From NCBI GenBank assembly GCA_905235165.1, contig CAJOKK010000031.1, forward strand, positions 1 through 11,553: 11,553 bases of DNA. Reading direction: 5' to 3'. The position numbers and the translations under genes are program-made. The notes below the pieces were generated by a model, which did no database searches, was not told the origin of the DNA, and saw only the letters and a program-made list of their open reading frames with translations. This document shows, piece by piece, positions 1 to 5,991 of the stretch. Within the stretch, counting starts at the first letter, position 1. Each line of letters opens with the position of its first letter. The DNA is from an uncultured Atopobiaceae bacterium (GTDB lineage: Bacteria > Actinomycetota > Coriobacteriia > Coriobacteriales > Atopobiaceae).

Positions 1-608
1 ACAAGAGTGACCATGGAAATTGCCGTGGTGAGCAGGTTGGGCAGGGACTGGCCAATCAGCTGGCGCAGGGAGTCAACGTCATTGGTGTAGTAGCTCATGA
101 TGTCGCCGCGCTTGTTCTGGTCGAAGAACCTGATGGGCAAGCTTTCCATGAAGTCGAACATCATGTTGCGCAGCTTCATCAGGGTGCCTTGGGTGATGTA
201 GGCGCCCAGCTGCATCTGGATGATCTGCGCCACGATCACGACCACGTAGACGCCAATAAGCCTGCCAGCGATCGAGGCGATCTGCGGCTGGGCCGTCTCC
301 CAATCTGCCGTCTTCCAGCAGGAATCAACAACGTCAATGGCCTGCTGTAGGAAGACGCTGGGCAAGGTGGAAAGGGCGGAGCCGACAAGCACGCAGAGCA
401 GCATGACCGTGAGCTGGGCCGGATAGAACTGGAAGACGAGTTTGAGCGTGCGGCGAAGCGAGACGAGCGGGTTCGAGGCGCGACGGCCACGACTCCCCTT
501 CCCCGGTACGCCCTGGTTCTGGTTGGCTTCGGGCTTTCCTGCGCCCGATGCACCAGCTTGAGAACGGGCAGAGAAAGGCGCCTGGCGTTCGTCCTTCTTC
601 TTAGCCAT
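1..608 (-). CDS. ABC exporter half-transporter, second subunit (partial, N-terminal part only)
   Basis: Reading leftward from an ATG at 608-606, an uninterrupted frame of 202 codons runs off the left edge. The first ~47 residues are a hydrophilic, basic and Gly/Pro/Gln-rich leader (MAKKKDERQ...). A typical type-1 exporter transmembrane domain follows: a hydrophobic first helix near residues 60-85, a second near 110-130, then the coupling region LPIRFFDQNKRGDIMSYYTN and DVDSLRQLIGQSLPNLL, characteristic of MsbA/LmrA/TM288-type half-transporters. The nucleotide-binding domain lies outside the window. The start overlaps the stop of the upstream ABC gene by 8 nt, and a purine-rich AGGGGG lies ~8 nt before the ATG, so the two subunits are probably translationally coupled. 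I infer this is the catalytically competent partner of the degenerate subunit encoded just upstream, which would give a heterodimeric efflux pump. The substrate is unknown. Confidence 0.88.
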   Translation of the reverse strand, partial: MAKKKDERQAPFSARSQAGASGAGKPEANQNQGVPGKGSRGRRASNPLVSLRRTLKLVFQFYPAQLTVMLLCVLVGSALSTLPSVFLQQAIDVVDSCWKTADWETAQPQIASIAGRLIGVYVVVIVAQIIQMQLGAYITQGTLMKLRNMMFDFMESLPIRFFDQNKRGDIMSYYTNDVDSLRQLIGQSLPNLLTTAISMVTL

Positions 609-2577
609 GCACCTCACCCCCTTCCGTGAGCGTGTCGTCCATGGCGCTGATGCGCGACGACGCAGCCTGTCCGTCAACCATTCCCTTCGAGGAGTCGGGC
701 ACCTTGCCGCCTGCCGAGGCATGCGCGTGCACCTCGTCCTTGCCAAGGACGACGACGTCTTTGCCACCCTCGTGCGAGGCGGCGATGCGCTCGTCGTGCG
801 AGGCCTTGTTCTGGGTGAGGTAGACCTCGCGATAGATCTCGCAGGTCTCGAGCAACTCGTCGTGGGTACCCACGGCGGCGATCTTGCCGTCATCCATCAC
901 CACGATGCGATCGGCGTCTTCAACCGAGCTCGTGCGCTGCGCGATGATGATCTTGGTCGTCTCGGGAATGTAGCTCCTGAAGCCAGCGCGGATGAGGCGG
1001 TCGGTCTTGGTGTCGACGGCACTCGTCGAGTCGTCGAGGATAAGCACCTTGGGCTTCTTGAGCAGGGCACGTGCGATGCACAGGCGCTGCTTCTGGCCAC
1101 CCGAGACGTTGCTGCCGCCCTGCTCGATGTAGGTGTCATAGCCGTCGGGAAGTTGCTGCACGAACTCGTCTGCCTGCGCGAGCTTGCAAGCCTCCACAAG
1201 CTCCTCGTCGGTGGCGTCGGCATCTCCCCAGCGCAGGTTCTCCTTGATGGTGCCCGAGAAGAGCACGTTTCGCTGAAGCACCACGGACACCTCGTTGCGC
1301 AAGGTATCGAGGTCGTAGTCGCGCACGTCAACACCGCCCACGCGCACCGCGCCCTCGCTCACGTCATAGAGGCGGCTGATGAGCTGGATGAGGGAGGTCT
1401 TGGAGGAGCCGGTGCCACCAATGATGCCAATGACTTCGCCGCTCTTGATGTGCAGGTCAACATCACGCAGGGCATAGCGCTCGGAATCGCTCTGGTAGGC
1501 AAAGCTCACCTGGTCAAAGTCGATGGAGCCATCGGCAACCTCGTAGATGGGGTCGGCGGGGTTGTCGAGGTCGGGCACCTCGAGCAGAACCTCGCAGATA
1601 CGGCGAGCCGACTCCTCGGACATGGTGATCATGACGAAGACCATAGAGAGCATATTCAAGCTCATGAGCATGGAGAAGCCATAGGTGATGAGCGCGCTCA
1701 TGTTGCCCACCTGCATGGCAGTGCCAGCCGTGGTGACGACACGCTGCGAGCCGAAGTAGACCACGAAGGCGTAGATCGTATCGACCGCAAAGGTCATGAG
1801 CGGCTGGTTCCAAGCCAAGATGCGCTCGGCACCCCAAAAGTCGTGGAAGACCTCGTTGGAGGCGCGATGGAACTTCTCCTTCTCGTAGTCTTCGCGAACG
1901 AAGCTCTTCACCACGCGGATGCCGGCAACGTTCTCTTCCACCGACTCGTTCATGCGGTCATAGCGCTTGAAGATGCGACGGAAGATGGGCATGACGGTGC
2001 GAGCGATACTGATAAGGGCAAAGCCGAGCACGAAGCCCACCAGCACGTAGAGGGCGGCCATCGGACCTCCAGAGACGAAGGCCATGGTCGCCGCGAAGAC
2101 GGTCATGAGCGGGCACCTCACCGCGCTGCGGATCAGCTGCAGGTAGGCCATCTGGACGTTCTGCACGTCCGTCGTGAGGCGCGTGACGAGGGAGTTGGTG
2201 GAGAAGCGATCGATGTTCGAGAAGCTGAAGCGCTGGATCGAGGCAAAGAGGTCGTGGCGAAGGTTACGCGCCAGGCCCGTAGAGGCCACCGAGGCGGCAA
2301 TGCCCGACACAACACCGCAGAACAGGCTTATCAGCGCAAGGATCGTGAGGATGATGCCAAAGCGCGCGATGGTGCTCACCTGCACGCCCACGGTGAGCTC
2401 GTTGATCAGCTGGGAGGTGATGAAGGGAATGACGCACTCGATCACGACCTCCCCTATCACGAAGACGGGGGCGATGAGCGATTCACGCTTGAACTCGCGA
2501 ACGCTGCCGCCGATGATCTTGAAGATCTCCTTCAGCGTCAGATCCGGCATGGTCTTGTCTTTTGCCTGACGACTCAT
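601..2577 (-). CDS. ABC exporter half-transporter with degenerate ATPase site (TM287-like), 658 aa
   Basis: Fused transmembrane plus ATPase half-transporter. Transmembrane domain is roughly residues 30-325; nucleotide-binding domain is ~350-590. Visible motifs: Walker A GGTGSSKTS (387-395), Q-loop Gln435, signature VSGGQ (491-495), Walker B VLILDD (511-516) and D-loop SAVD. Two catalytic positions are non-canonical: the residue after the Walker B Asp is Asp516 instead of Glu, and the switch (H-loop) His is Gln547 in IIIAQR. Known heterodimeric exporters (TM287/TM288, BmrC/D, LmrC/D) carry exactly such a degenerate subunit paired with a normal one, and the pair is usually encoded in tandem, as here. 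A hydrophilic tail of ~65 residues follows the ATPase domain. The start ATG has AAAGGAG 8 nt upstream; Met10 is a weaker alternative. The marR-type gene lies 76 nt upstream on the same strand, suggesting a self-regulated efflux operon. Function as a drug or lipid exporter is inferred. Confidence 0.93.
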   Translation of the reverse strand: MSRQAKDKTMPDLTLKEIFKIIGGSVREFKRESLIAPVFVIGEVVIECVIPFITSQLINELTVGVQVSTIARFGIILTILALISLFCGVVSGIAASVASTGLARNLRHDLFASIQRFSFSNIDRFSTNSLVTRLTTDVQNVQMAYLQLIRSAVRCPLMTVFAATMAFVSGGPMAALYVLVGFVLGFALISIARTVMPIFRRIFKRYDRMNESVEENVAGIRVVKSFVREDYEKEKFHRASNEVFHDFWGAERILAWNQPLMTFAVDTIYAFVVYFGSQRVVTTAGTAMQVGNMSALITYGFSMLMSLNMLSMVFVMITMSEESARRICEVLLEVPDLDNPADPIYEVADGSIDFDQVSFAYQSDSERYALRDVDLHIKSGEVIGIIGGTGSSKTSLIQLISRLYDVSEGAVRVGGVDVRDYDLDTLRNEVSVVLQRNVLFSGTIKENLRWGDADATDEELVEACKLAQADEFVQQLPDGYDTYIEQGGSNVSGGQKQRLCIARALLKKPKVLILDDSTSAVDTKTDRLIRAGFRSYIPETTKIIIAQRTSSVEDADRIVVMDDGKIAAVGTHDELLETCEIYREVYLTQNKASHDERIAASHEGGKDVVVLGKDEVHAHASAGGKVPDSSKGMVDGQAASSRISAMDDTLTEGGEVHG

Positions 2578-2618
2578 GCACGTAGCTCCTTTCTAGCGAG
2601 AAGAACAGATGCAGCACG

Positions 2619-2644
2619 TCACCTCGGCCAAGCAGGCGAGGTGA
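2619..2644 (-). other. Inverted repeat in the marR-ABC spacer
   Basis: TCACCTCG at 2619-2626 pairs perfectly with CGAGGTGA at 2637-2644 (8 bp, 10-nt loop). It lies between the marR stop and the SD of the ABC gene. No T-run follows on either strand, so it is not a canonical terminator. It could be an mRNA processing or stability hairpin, or chance in GC-rich DNA. Confidence 0.4.
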
Positions 2645-2653
2645 GGGCGCGGG

Positions 2654-3097
2654 TTACCCGTCGTCAGCGCGGCTTCCCCAATAGGCCACAACGCGGTCAA
2701 GGAGGTCGATCAGAGTCTTTTGCTCCTCTTCGTCCAAACAGGAAAGGCAGTCCTGCTCGAAGCGCTCGACTTCGCCCTTTACGGTACGCGCTTGTTCAAA
2801 GCCCCGCTCCGTCAGTAAGACGTCAAACTGCCGTCGGTCGGTTCCCGAGCGCTTGCGCTCGATAAAGCCCTCGTCTGCGAGCTTTGAGAGGGTCTCGCAG
2901 AGAGAAGCCGAGCTGATTCGGGCATCCTGTTGGAGTTCGCGCTGAGAGGAGGCTCCCCCCTGGTCGTGAAGCTTAATCAAGACCCGCTGCTTCCCCAGGC
3001 GGCCACCCGAATGGACATGCAAATAGGCGCTGAGGAAGCCCAAGTCACGCAGGACCGAGCGACTCAGCGGTTCGTCAACGACGTGTCCTTCAGACAT
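2654..3097 (-). CDS. MarR-family transcriptional regulator, 147 aa
   Basis: A small winged-helix repressor of the MarR family. The DNA-binding part is recognisable as ISSASLCETLSKLADEGFIE (recognition helix region), followed by the wing RSGTDRRQFDVLLTERG. This matches the DxRxxxVxLTxxG signature of MarR proteins. The C-terminal half (RTVKGEVERFEQDCLSCLDEEEQ...) is the usual dimerisation helix. The frame is open nine codons further upstream to 3124, but I chose the ATG at 3097 because AAGGAG sits 6 nt before it and the longer form would run over an AT-rich palindrome at 3117-3127. It is the first gene of a minus-strand unit with the two ABC exporter genes, an arrangement typical of MarR repressors controlling their own efflux pump. 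It is also divergent from the cobalamin operon, so it could affect both. The ligand cannot be read from sequence. Confidence 0.9.
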   Translation of the reverse strand: MSEGHVVDEPLSRSVLRDLGFLSAYLHVHSGGRLGKQRVLIKLHDQGGASSQRELQQDARISSASLCETLSKLADEGFIERKRSGTDRRQFDVLLTERGFEQARTVKGEVERFEQDCLSCLDEEEQKTLIDLLDRVVAYWGSRADDG

Positions 3098-3103
3098 ATT
3101 TCT

Positions 3104-3109
3104 CTCCTT
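3104..3109 (-). promoter_or_regulatory. Ribosome binding site deciding the marR start
   Basis: AAGGAG on the minus strand, 6 nt before the ATG at 3097. It favours the 147-residue product over a 156-residue form starting at 3124, which has no comparable site. Confidence 0.7.
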
Positions 3110-3180
3110 CGACTCATATATCATATAGTGGAAATATAGGATTTAATAAGGTACCTAGCGAATGGTCAGCTTTTCGAGGG
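3110..3180. promoter_or_regulatory. Divergent AT-rich promoter/operator region between marR and the cobalamin operon
   Basis: This short stretch is sharply AT-rich against a GC-rich background and separates two divergent genes, so it must hold at least the marR promoter. It contains a perfect 11-bp palindrome TATATCATATA at 3117-3127 (5-bp arms around a C). ATATAG occurs twice, at 3123-3128 and 3134-3139. Minus-strand TATGAT-like and plus-strand TTTAAT (3142-3147) are possible -10 elements, but no clear -35 boxes are seen. The palindrome is a plausible MarR operator by position. No cobalamin riboswitch-like structure is apparent. Confidence 0.5.
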
Positions 3181-3187
3181 GAACGGA

Positions 3188-3460
3188 ATGGATGCAGCCC
3201 ACTTCTTTCAAAACGACGCCTGCCCCTTCTTCCCCTGCCATGAGGGCCTTGCCCGCGAGCGTTTCAACTGCCTGTTCTGCTATTGCCCCCTCTATGCGCT
3301 AGGCGAGGACTGCGGCGGAGACTTCTCCTACACCGCATCGGGCATTAAGGACTGCTCTGCCTGCACCCGCTTGCACGATGGTGACGGAGGGGCCGAGCTG
3401 GTGCGTGCCTCCTTTGACCAGCTTGCCAAGCTCGCCCGTCGCAAAGGCGATGGGCGATGA
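3188..3460 (+). CDS. Small cysteine-rich putative metal-binding protein, 90 aa
   Basis: A small soluble protein with eight cysteines in its first 59 residues: C12 and C17 in CPFFPCH, C28/C31/C33 in FNCLFCYCPLY, C42 in GEDCGG, and C56/C59 in DCSAC, plus His18. This pattern resembles the cysteine-rich small domain family (zinc-finger-like, Pfam zf-like type), often found near cobalamin genes. The acidic/basic C-terminal third lacks cysteines. It is the first gene of the plus-strand operon; the SD GAGGGG lies 6 nt before the ATG. Its stop overlaps the cobU start by 4 nt (ATGA), so the two are translationally coupled. I infer a metal-binding or metal-handling role, possibly cobalt or Zn, linked to cobamide synthesis. 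The biochemical function is not known to me. Confidence 0.82.
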   Translation: MDAAHFFQNDACPFFPCHEGLARERFNCLFCYCPLYALGEDCGGDFSYTASGIKDCSACTRLHDGDGGAELVRASFDQLAKLARRKGDGR

Positions 3461-3990
3461 GGGCCCTCGTGGTTGGTGGTGCGGCAAGCGGGAAGTCGGC
3501 CTGGGCAGAGCGGCTGGCATGCAGCCTTGGCCCCAAGCGCAGCTATGCGGCAACGATGCGCAATGTGGGAAGCGAGGCGCAGGAACGCATCGAGCGCCAT
3601 CAGCGCCAACGCGCCGAGGGCAACTTCCGCACGATCGAGTGCCCCCACTCCCTCGCGCCCGCAATCAATGCAGCTCCCGGTGGGGTGATCCTCGTTGATG
3701 ACCTTGGCAACCTCGTAGCAAACGGCCTCTTCCCCGAAGATGGATCCATGGCCGACCCAGGCGAGCTGCTTGCACGGCTCGTCGACGAGTTCGAACAGCT
3801 GAGCGCCAGCTACGAGCACGTCGTGGTTGTGGGAAACCTCGTAGGCTGCGAGGGCAGGTGGAGGCAGACGGGCACGGACAGCTGGGTTCGTCTCGTCGGT
3901 TCGCTCTGCTCTGAGCTCGCTGCCCGCTCAGACCTTGTCGTCGAGCTGGTCGCAGGTATCGCCTGCCCCGTGAAGGGAACGCTCATATGA
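3457..3990 (+). CDS. cobU: CobU-type adenosylcobinamide kinase / adenosylcobinamide-phosphate guanylyltransferase, 177 aa
   Basis: CobU phosphorylates adenosylcobinamide and then transfers GMP to give AdoCbi-GDP. Visible features: P-loop GGAASGKS (7-14); RIERHQRQR with His48, matching the family's guanylylated histidine (His46 in Salmonella CobU); and VDDLGNLVANGLF (80-92), matching the conserved D-C-hydrophobic-N-L-L strand. Length is normal for the family (~180). Odd point: the usual C-terminal NEVGxGIVP block is replaced by NLVGCEGRW (127-135), so the conserved Glu is Leu and the following loop is different. A second, shortened CobU-like protein encoded two genes downstream keeps that block intact. 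The gene overlaps its neighbours by 4 nt on both sides (ATGA with the Cys-rich gene, ATGA with cobS). Family assignment is firm; full bifunctional activity is uncertain. Confidence 0.88.
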   Translation: MRALVVGGAASGKSAWAERLACSLGPKRSYAATMRNVGSEAQERIERHQRQRAEGNFRTIECPHSLAPAINAAPGGVILVDDLGNLVANGLFPEDGSMADPGELLARLVDEFEQLSASYEHVVVVGNLVGCEGRWRQTGTDSWVRLVGSLCSELAARSDLVVELVAGIACPVKGTLI

Positions 3991-4748
3991 CCTTGCTCCG
4001 CTCTCTTGCGCTGGCCTTCTCCCTCTTCTCCCGCATACCCATGCCCCAGGTTGAGTGGAACGAGAAGAACCTGCGCTACCTGATGGCGGCCTTTCCCGCC
4101 GTAGGCATCGTGATCGGCGGCTGCGTCTATGCCTGGTGCCGCCTCGCCGCCGTCATCGGCCTACAGGCGCCGCTCGTCGCCGTAGGCATCACGCTCATCC
4201 CCGTCGCGATCACCGGGGGCATCCACCTTGATGGCTTCGCAGACGTCGTGGACGCGCGCTCGAGCCACGCCGAGCCCGAGCGCAAGCTGCAGATCATGAA
4301 GGACCCCCACGTGGGGGCCTTCGCCATCATCGGCATCTGCGGCTACCTCATGCTCTATGCGGCCCTGGCCATGGAGGTGGGCGAGAACCACCTGGTGCTT
4401 CTCGCCTGCATCCCCGTGTTCAGCCGCTGCCTATCGAGCTACGCCACCGTCTCGCTGAGGAAGGCGCGAAAGGACGGCATGCTCGTGGAGGAGGGAGGCA
4501 CCGACCACGCAAAGGCCGTGCTGCTCGCCCTGCTTGCCTGCTCATGCCTCACGACCATCGTCGCGACGGCCCTCGACGGCCTGCTTTGCATCGGCGTTGT
4601 TGCCATCGCCATCGTCACCTTGCTGCTGACCTATCGCATGGCCAAGCGCGAGTTTGGCGGCATGACGGGCGACCTTGCGGGATACACCCTTCAGCTCGCA
4701 GAGCTCAGCATGCTTGCCGTTGTCGCCCTCATGGGGAGGCTGGTGTAG
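3987..4748 (+). CDS. cobS: Adenosylcobinamide-GDP ribazoletransferase (cobalamin synthase), 253 aa
   Basis: CobS is an integral membrane enzyme that condenses AdoCbi-GDP with alpha-ribazole (phosphate) to give adenosylcobalamin (phosphate). The family hallmark is clear: GGIHLDGFADVVDA (77-90), with acidic residues for the metal site, then MKDPHVGAFA (104-113). Five or more hydrophobic segments are visible (around residues 33-55, 60-78, 112-130, 168-188, 190-206, 236-250). Near the C-terminus, GGMTGDLAGYTLQLAEL is the expected conserved final motif. Length is normal (~250). The start ATG overlaps the cobU stop by 4 nt, and the gene ends 3 nt before the next CobU-like gene. Placement between two CobU-type genes fits the consecutive reaction steps. 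Confidence 0.95.
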   Translation: MTLLRSLALAFSLFSRIPMPQVEWNEKNLRYLMAAFPAVGIVIGGCVYAWCRLAAVIGLQAPLVAVGITLIPVAITGGIHLDGFADVVDARSSHAEPERKLQIMKDPHVGAFAIIGICGYLMLYAALAMEVGENHLVLLACIPVFSRCLSSYATVSLRKARKDGMLVEEGGTDHAKAVLLALLACSCLTTIVATALDGLLCIGVVAIAIVTLLLTYRMAKREFGGMTGDLAGYTLQLAELSMLAVVALMGRLV

Positions 4749-4751
4749 ATT

Positions 4752-5105
4752 ATGATACTGGTGGTCGGTGCCCTTGCTTCTGGAAAGCGGACCTTCGTGC
4801 GCTCCCTTGGCTACACAGACGAGCAGATGGGGTACGCGCTCTTTGACGGGCGTCCCGTGCTCTGCGACCTCGACGAGCTCCTGCATAAGGAGGAGCTTGA
4901 CGCGCAGGCCCTCGACGACCTGCGCTCCCGCTCCGTCGTCATCTGCAACGAGGTGGGCATGGGCGTCGTCCCGATTGACAAGTTCGAACGCACCTGGCGT
5001 GAGCGAGTTGGCCATACCTGCTCACAGCTTGCGGCAGACGCCGATTGCGTGGTGCGTCTGGTATGTGGCATCCCCGTGATGCTCAAAGGAGAGGAGCTCG
5101 TGTGA
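4752..5105 (+). CDS. Shortened second CobU-like protein, 117 aa
   Basis: Recognisably derived from CobU but about 60 residues shorter. The start ILVVGALASGKRTF carries a P-loop-like segment (6-13) in which the Ser/Thr after Lys is Arg. VLCDLDELLHKEEL (36-49) may correspond to the central conserved strand. The C-terminal half is fully family-like: CNEVGMGVVPIDKFERTWRE (65-84), then SQLAADADCVV and CGIPVMLKG. The segment that normally contains the guanylylated histidine is missing. It is not a broken gene by appearance: the frame is clean, it starts 3 nt after cobS, and it overlaps the next gene by 4 nt (GTGA). It may be a subunit complementing the 177-residue CobU, a regulatory nucleotide-binding protein, or a decaying duplicate. 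No autonomous kinase/guanylyltransferase activity should be assumed. Confidence 0.8.
   Translation: MILVVGALASGKRTFVRSLGYTDEQMGYALFDGRPVLCDLDELLHKEELDAQALDDLRSRSVVICNEVGMGVVPIDKFERTWRERVGHTCSQLAADADCVVRLVCGIPVMLKGEELV
5088..5096 (+). promoter_or_regulatory. Ribosome binding site deciding the GTG start at 5102
   Basis: GGAGAGGAG ends 5 nt before the GTG at 5102, inside the 3' end of the upstream CobU-like gene. It supports the GTG start over the in-frame ATG at 5045. Confidence 0.6.
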
Positions 5106-5869
5106 TTCAAGCTCACGCAAAGCAGTGCTGGTGCGCCCTTCTCGTGGCGCTCCTATTGGTTTTGACTCCCACCCTCGCTTTTGCCGAAGGCTCGCAGGAG
5201 AAGAACGACCCCTACGATGACGCCGTCCTCACCTCGCTTGACGATGGCACCTACCTCGTTGACGTCGAGATGAGTGGCGGGGCCGGACATGCCACCATCA
5301 CGTCCCCTGCCAAGGTAACGGTCAAGGACGGCAAGGCCGTTGCCACGGTTGTCTGGTCGAGCTCAAACTACGACTACATGATCGTGAACGACAAGACCTA
5401 CTACACCGACCAGGTGGCTACCCACGAGAGCGGCTACTCGACCTTCATAATCCCCGTCATCGACCTTGACGAGCCCTTTGAGGTCATTGCAAACACCACC
5501 GCGATGGGCAACCCCCATGCGATCAACTACACCCTGACCTTCAAGGGAGACACCGTTCGCTCCGAGCTCAAGACGCATGAAACGGCACCTTGGGTCGTGC
5601 CGACCATTCTCGGCATTGCCACAATCACGGTCATCATCACGGTCATCTCAGTGAAGAATCCCCGCATCGTTCGCCAGCAGAGGCGCAAGGCCAAGAAGGA
5701 GAAGCGGGAGCGCGAGAAGAAAAAGAAGCTGGAGCAGAGCAAGAGAAAGCGACTGGAACAGCAGAAGCAGTCAGGAAAGAAGCAACAGCAGAAGCGACAG
5801 AAACAGCAACAGAAGAAGAAACAACAGCAACAAAAGAAGGCCTTGGCAAAGACCAAGCAGCGGAAGTAA
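5102..5869 (+). CDS. Secreted, membrane-anchored NEAT-like protein with basic Lys/Gln/Arg tail, 255 aa
   Basis: Residues 1-28 are a signal peptide (hydrophobic CALLVALLLVLTPTLAFA, likely cleavage after A28). Residues ~48-147 form a compact beta-rich domain beginning DGTYLVDVEMSGG, then PAKVTVKDGKAVATVVW, SSNYDYMIV and AINYTLTF. This order resembles NEAT or related Ig-like domains used for haem/metal ligands in Gram-positive bacteria; the match is by pattern only. Residues ~163-183 are a transmembrane helix (WVVPTILGIATITVIITVI), followed by a ~70-residue cytoplasmic tail made almost only of K, Q, R and E. I chose the GTG start at 5102: it overlaps the upstream stop by 4 nt, follows GGAGAGGAG, and puts the signal peptide at the true N-terminus. 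An ATG at 5045 in the same frame would add 19 residues inside the upstream gene. As last gene of the cobalamin operon it may bind a corrinoid, haem or metal at the surface. Function is unproven. Confidence 0.85.
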   Translation: MIQAHAKQCWCALLVALLLVLTPTLAFAEGSQEKNDPYDDAVLTSLDDGTYLVDVEMSGGAGHATITSPAKVTVKDGKAVATVVWSSSNYDYMIVNDKTYYTDQVATHESGYSTFIIPVIDLDEPFEVIANTTAMGNPHAINYTLTFKGDTVRSELKTHETAPWVVPTILGIATITVIITVISVKNPRIVRQQRRKAKKEKREREKKKKLEQSKRKRLEQQKQSGKKQQQKRQKQQQKKKQQQQKKALAKTKQRK

Positions 5870-5873
5870 CGGC

Positions 5874-5911
5874 AAAGGCGACGGGAGACAATTCCTCCCG
5901 TCGCCTTTTTT
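5874..5911 (+). terminator. Strong intrinsic terminator of the plus-strand cobalamin operon
   Basis: A perfect 14-bp stem (5874-5887 with 5895-5908, core GGCGACGGGAG/CTCCCGTCGCC) with a 7-nt loop ACAATTC, followed by a T-run through 5911. It begins 4 nt after the stop codon at 5869. On the minus strand the stem is followed by few Ts, so it acts mainly on plus-strand transcripts. Confidence 0.93.
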
Positions 5912-5937
5912 GCGTGAACACTTCCGCGCCCCCGGAA

Positions 5938-5988
5938 CCATTTTGTGACAAAAGCAGGCTGGAAATGTCACGATTTGGTTGGGGGGGG
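5938..5988. repeat. TGTNACA element, copy 1
   Basis: The left box CCATTTTGTGACAAAA (5938-5953) contains the 13-bp palindrome TTTTGTGACAAAA. After 8 variable bases comes GAAATGTCAC (5962-5971) and GATTTGGTTG, then a run of eight G (5981-5988). The outer arms CCATTTTGTGACA and TGTCACGATTTGG are imperfect inverted repeats (10 of 13), 15 nt apart. A second copy starts exactly 104 nt downstream. The cores TGTGACA and TGTCACG are centred 22 nt apart. Confidence 0.85.
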
Positions 5989-5991
5989 TGC

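Noticed and set aside
607..2865. A 752-codon open frame on the plus strand, opposite the ABC exporter and marR
   Set aside because: It is exactly antisense to two clearly recognisable protein genes, is full of His/Glu/Ala/Arg repeats typical of mirror frames in GC-rich DNA, and shows no domain.
3098..3187. Cobalamin riboswitch before the plus-strand operon
   Set aside because: The spacer is only 90 nt and lacks any recognisable B12-box (AGYCMGGAAGNNGGTGNNA-like) sequence.
3299..3819. Minus-strand open frames opposite the Cys-rich gene and cobU
   Set aside because: They are shadows of well-supported plus-strand genes; no RBS and no recognisable motif.
5045..5101. Upstream ATG extension of the NEAT-like protein (19 extra residues)
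   Set aside because: It lies within the 3' end of the CobU-like gene, would bury the signal peptide, and has no better SD than the GTG at 5102.
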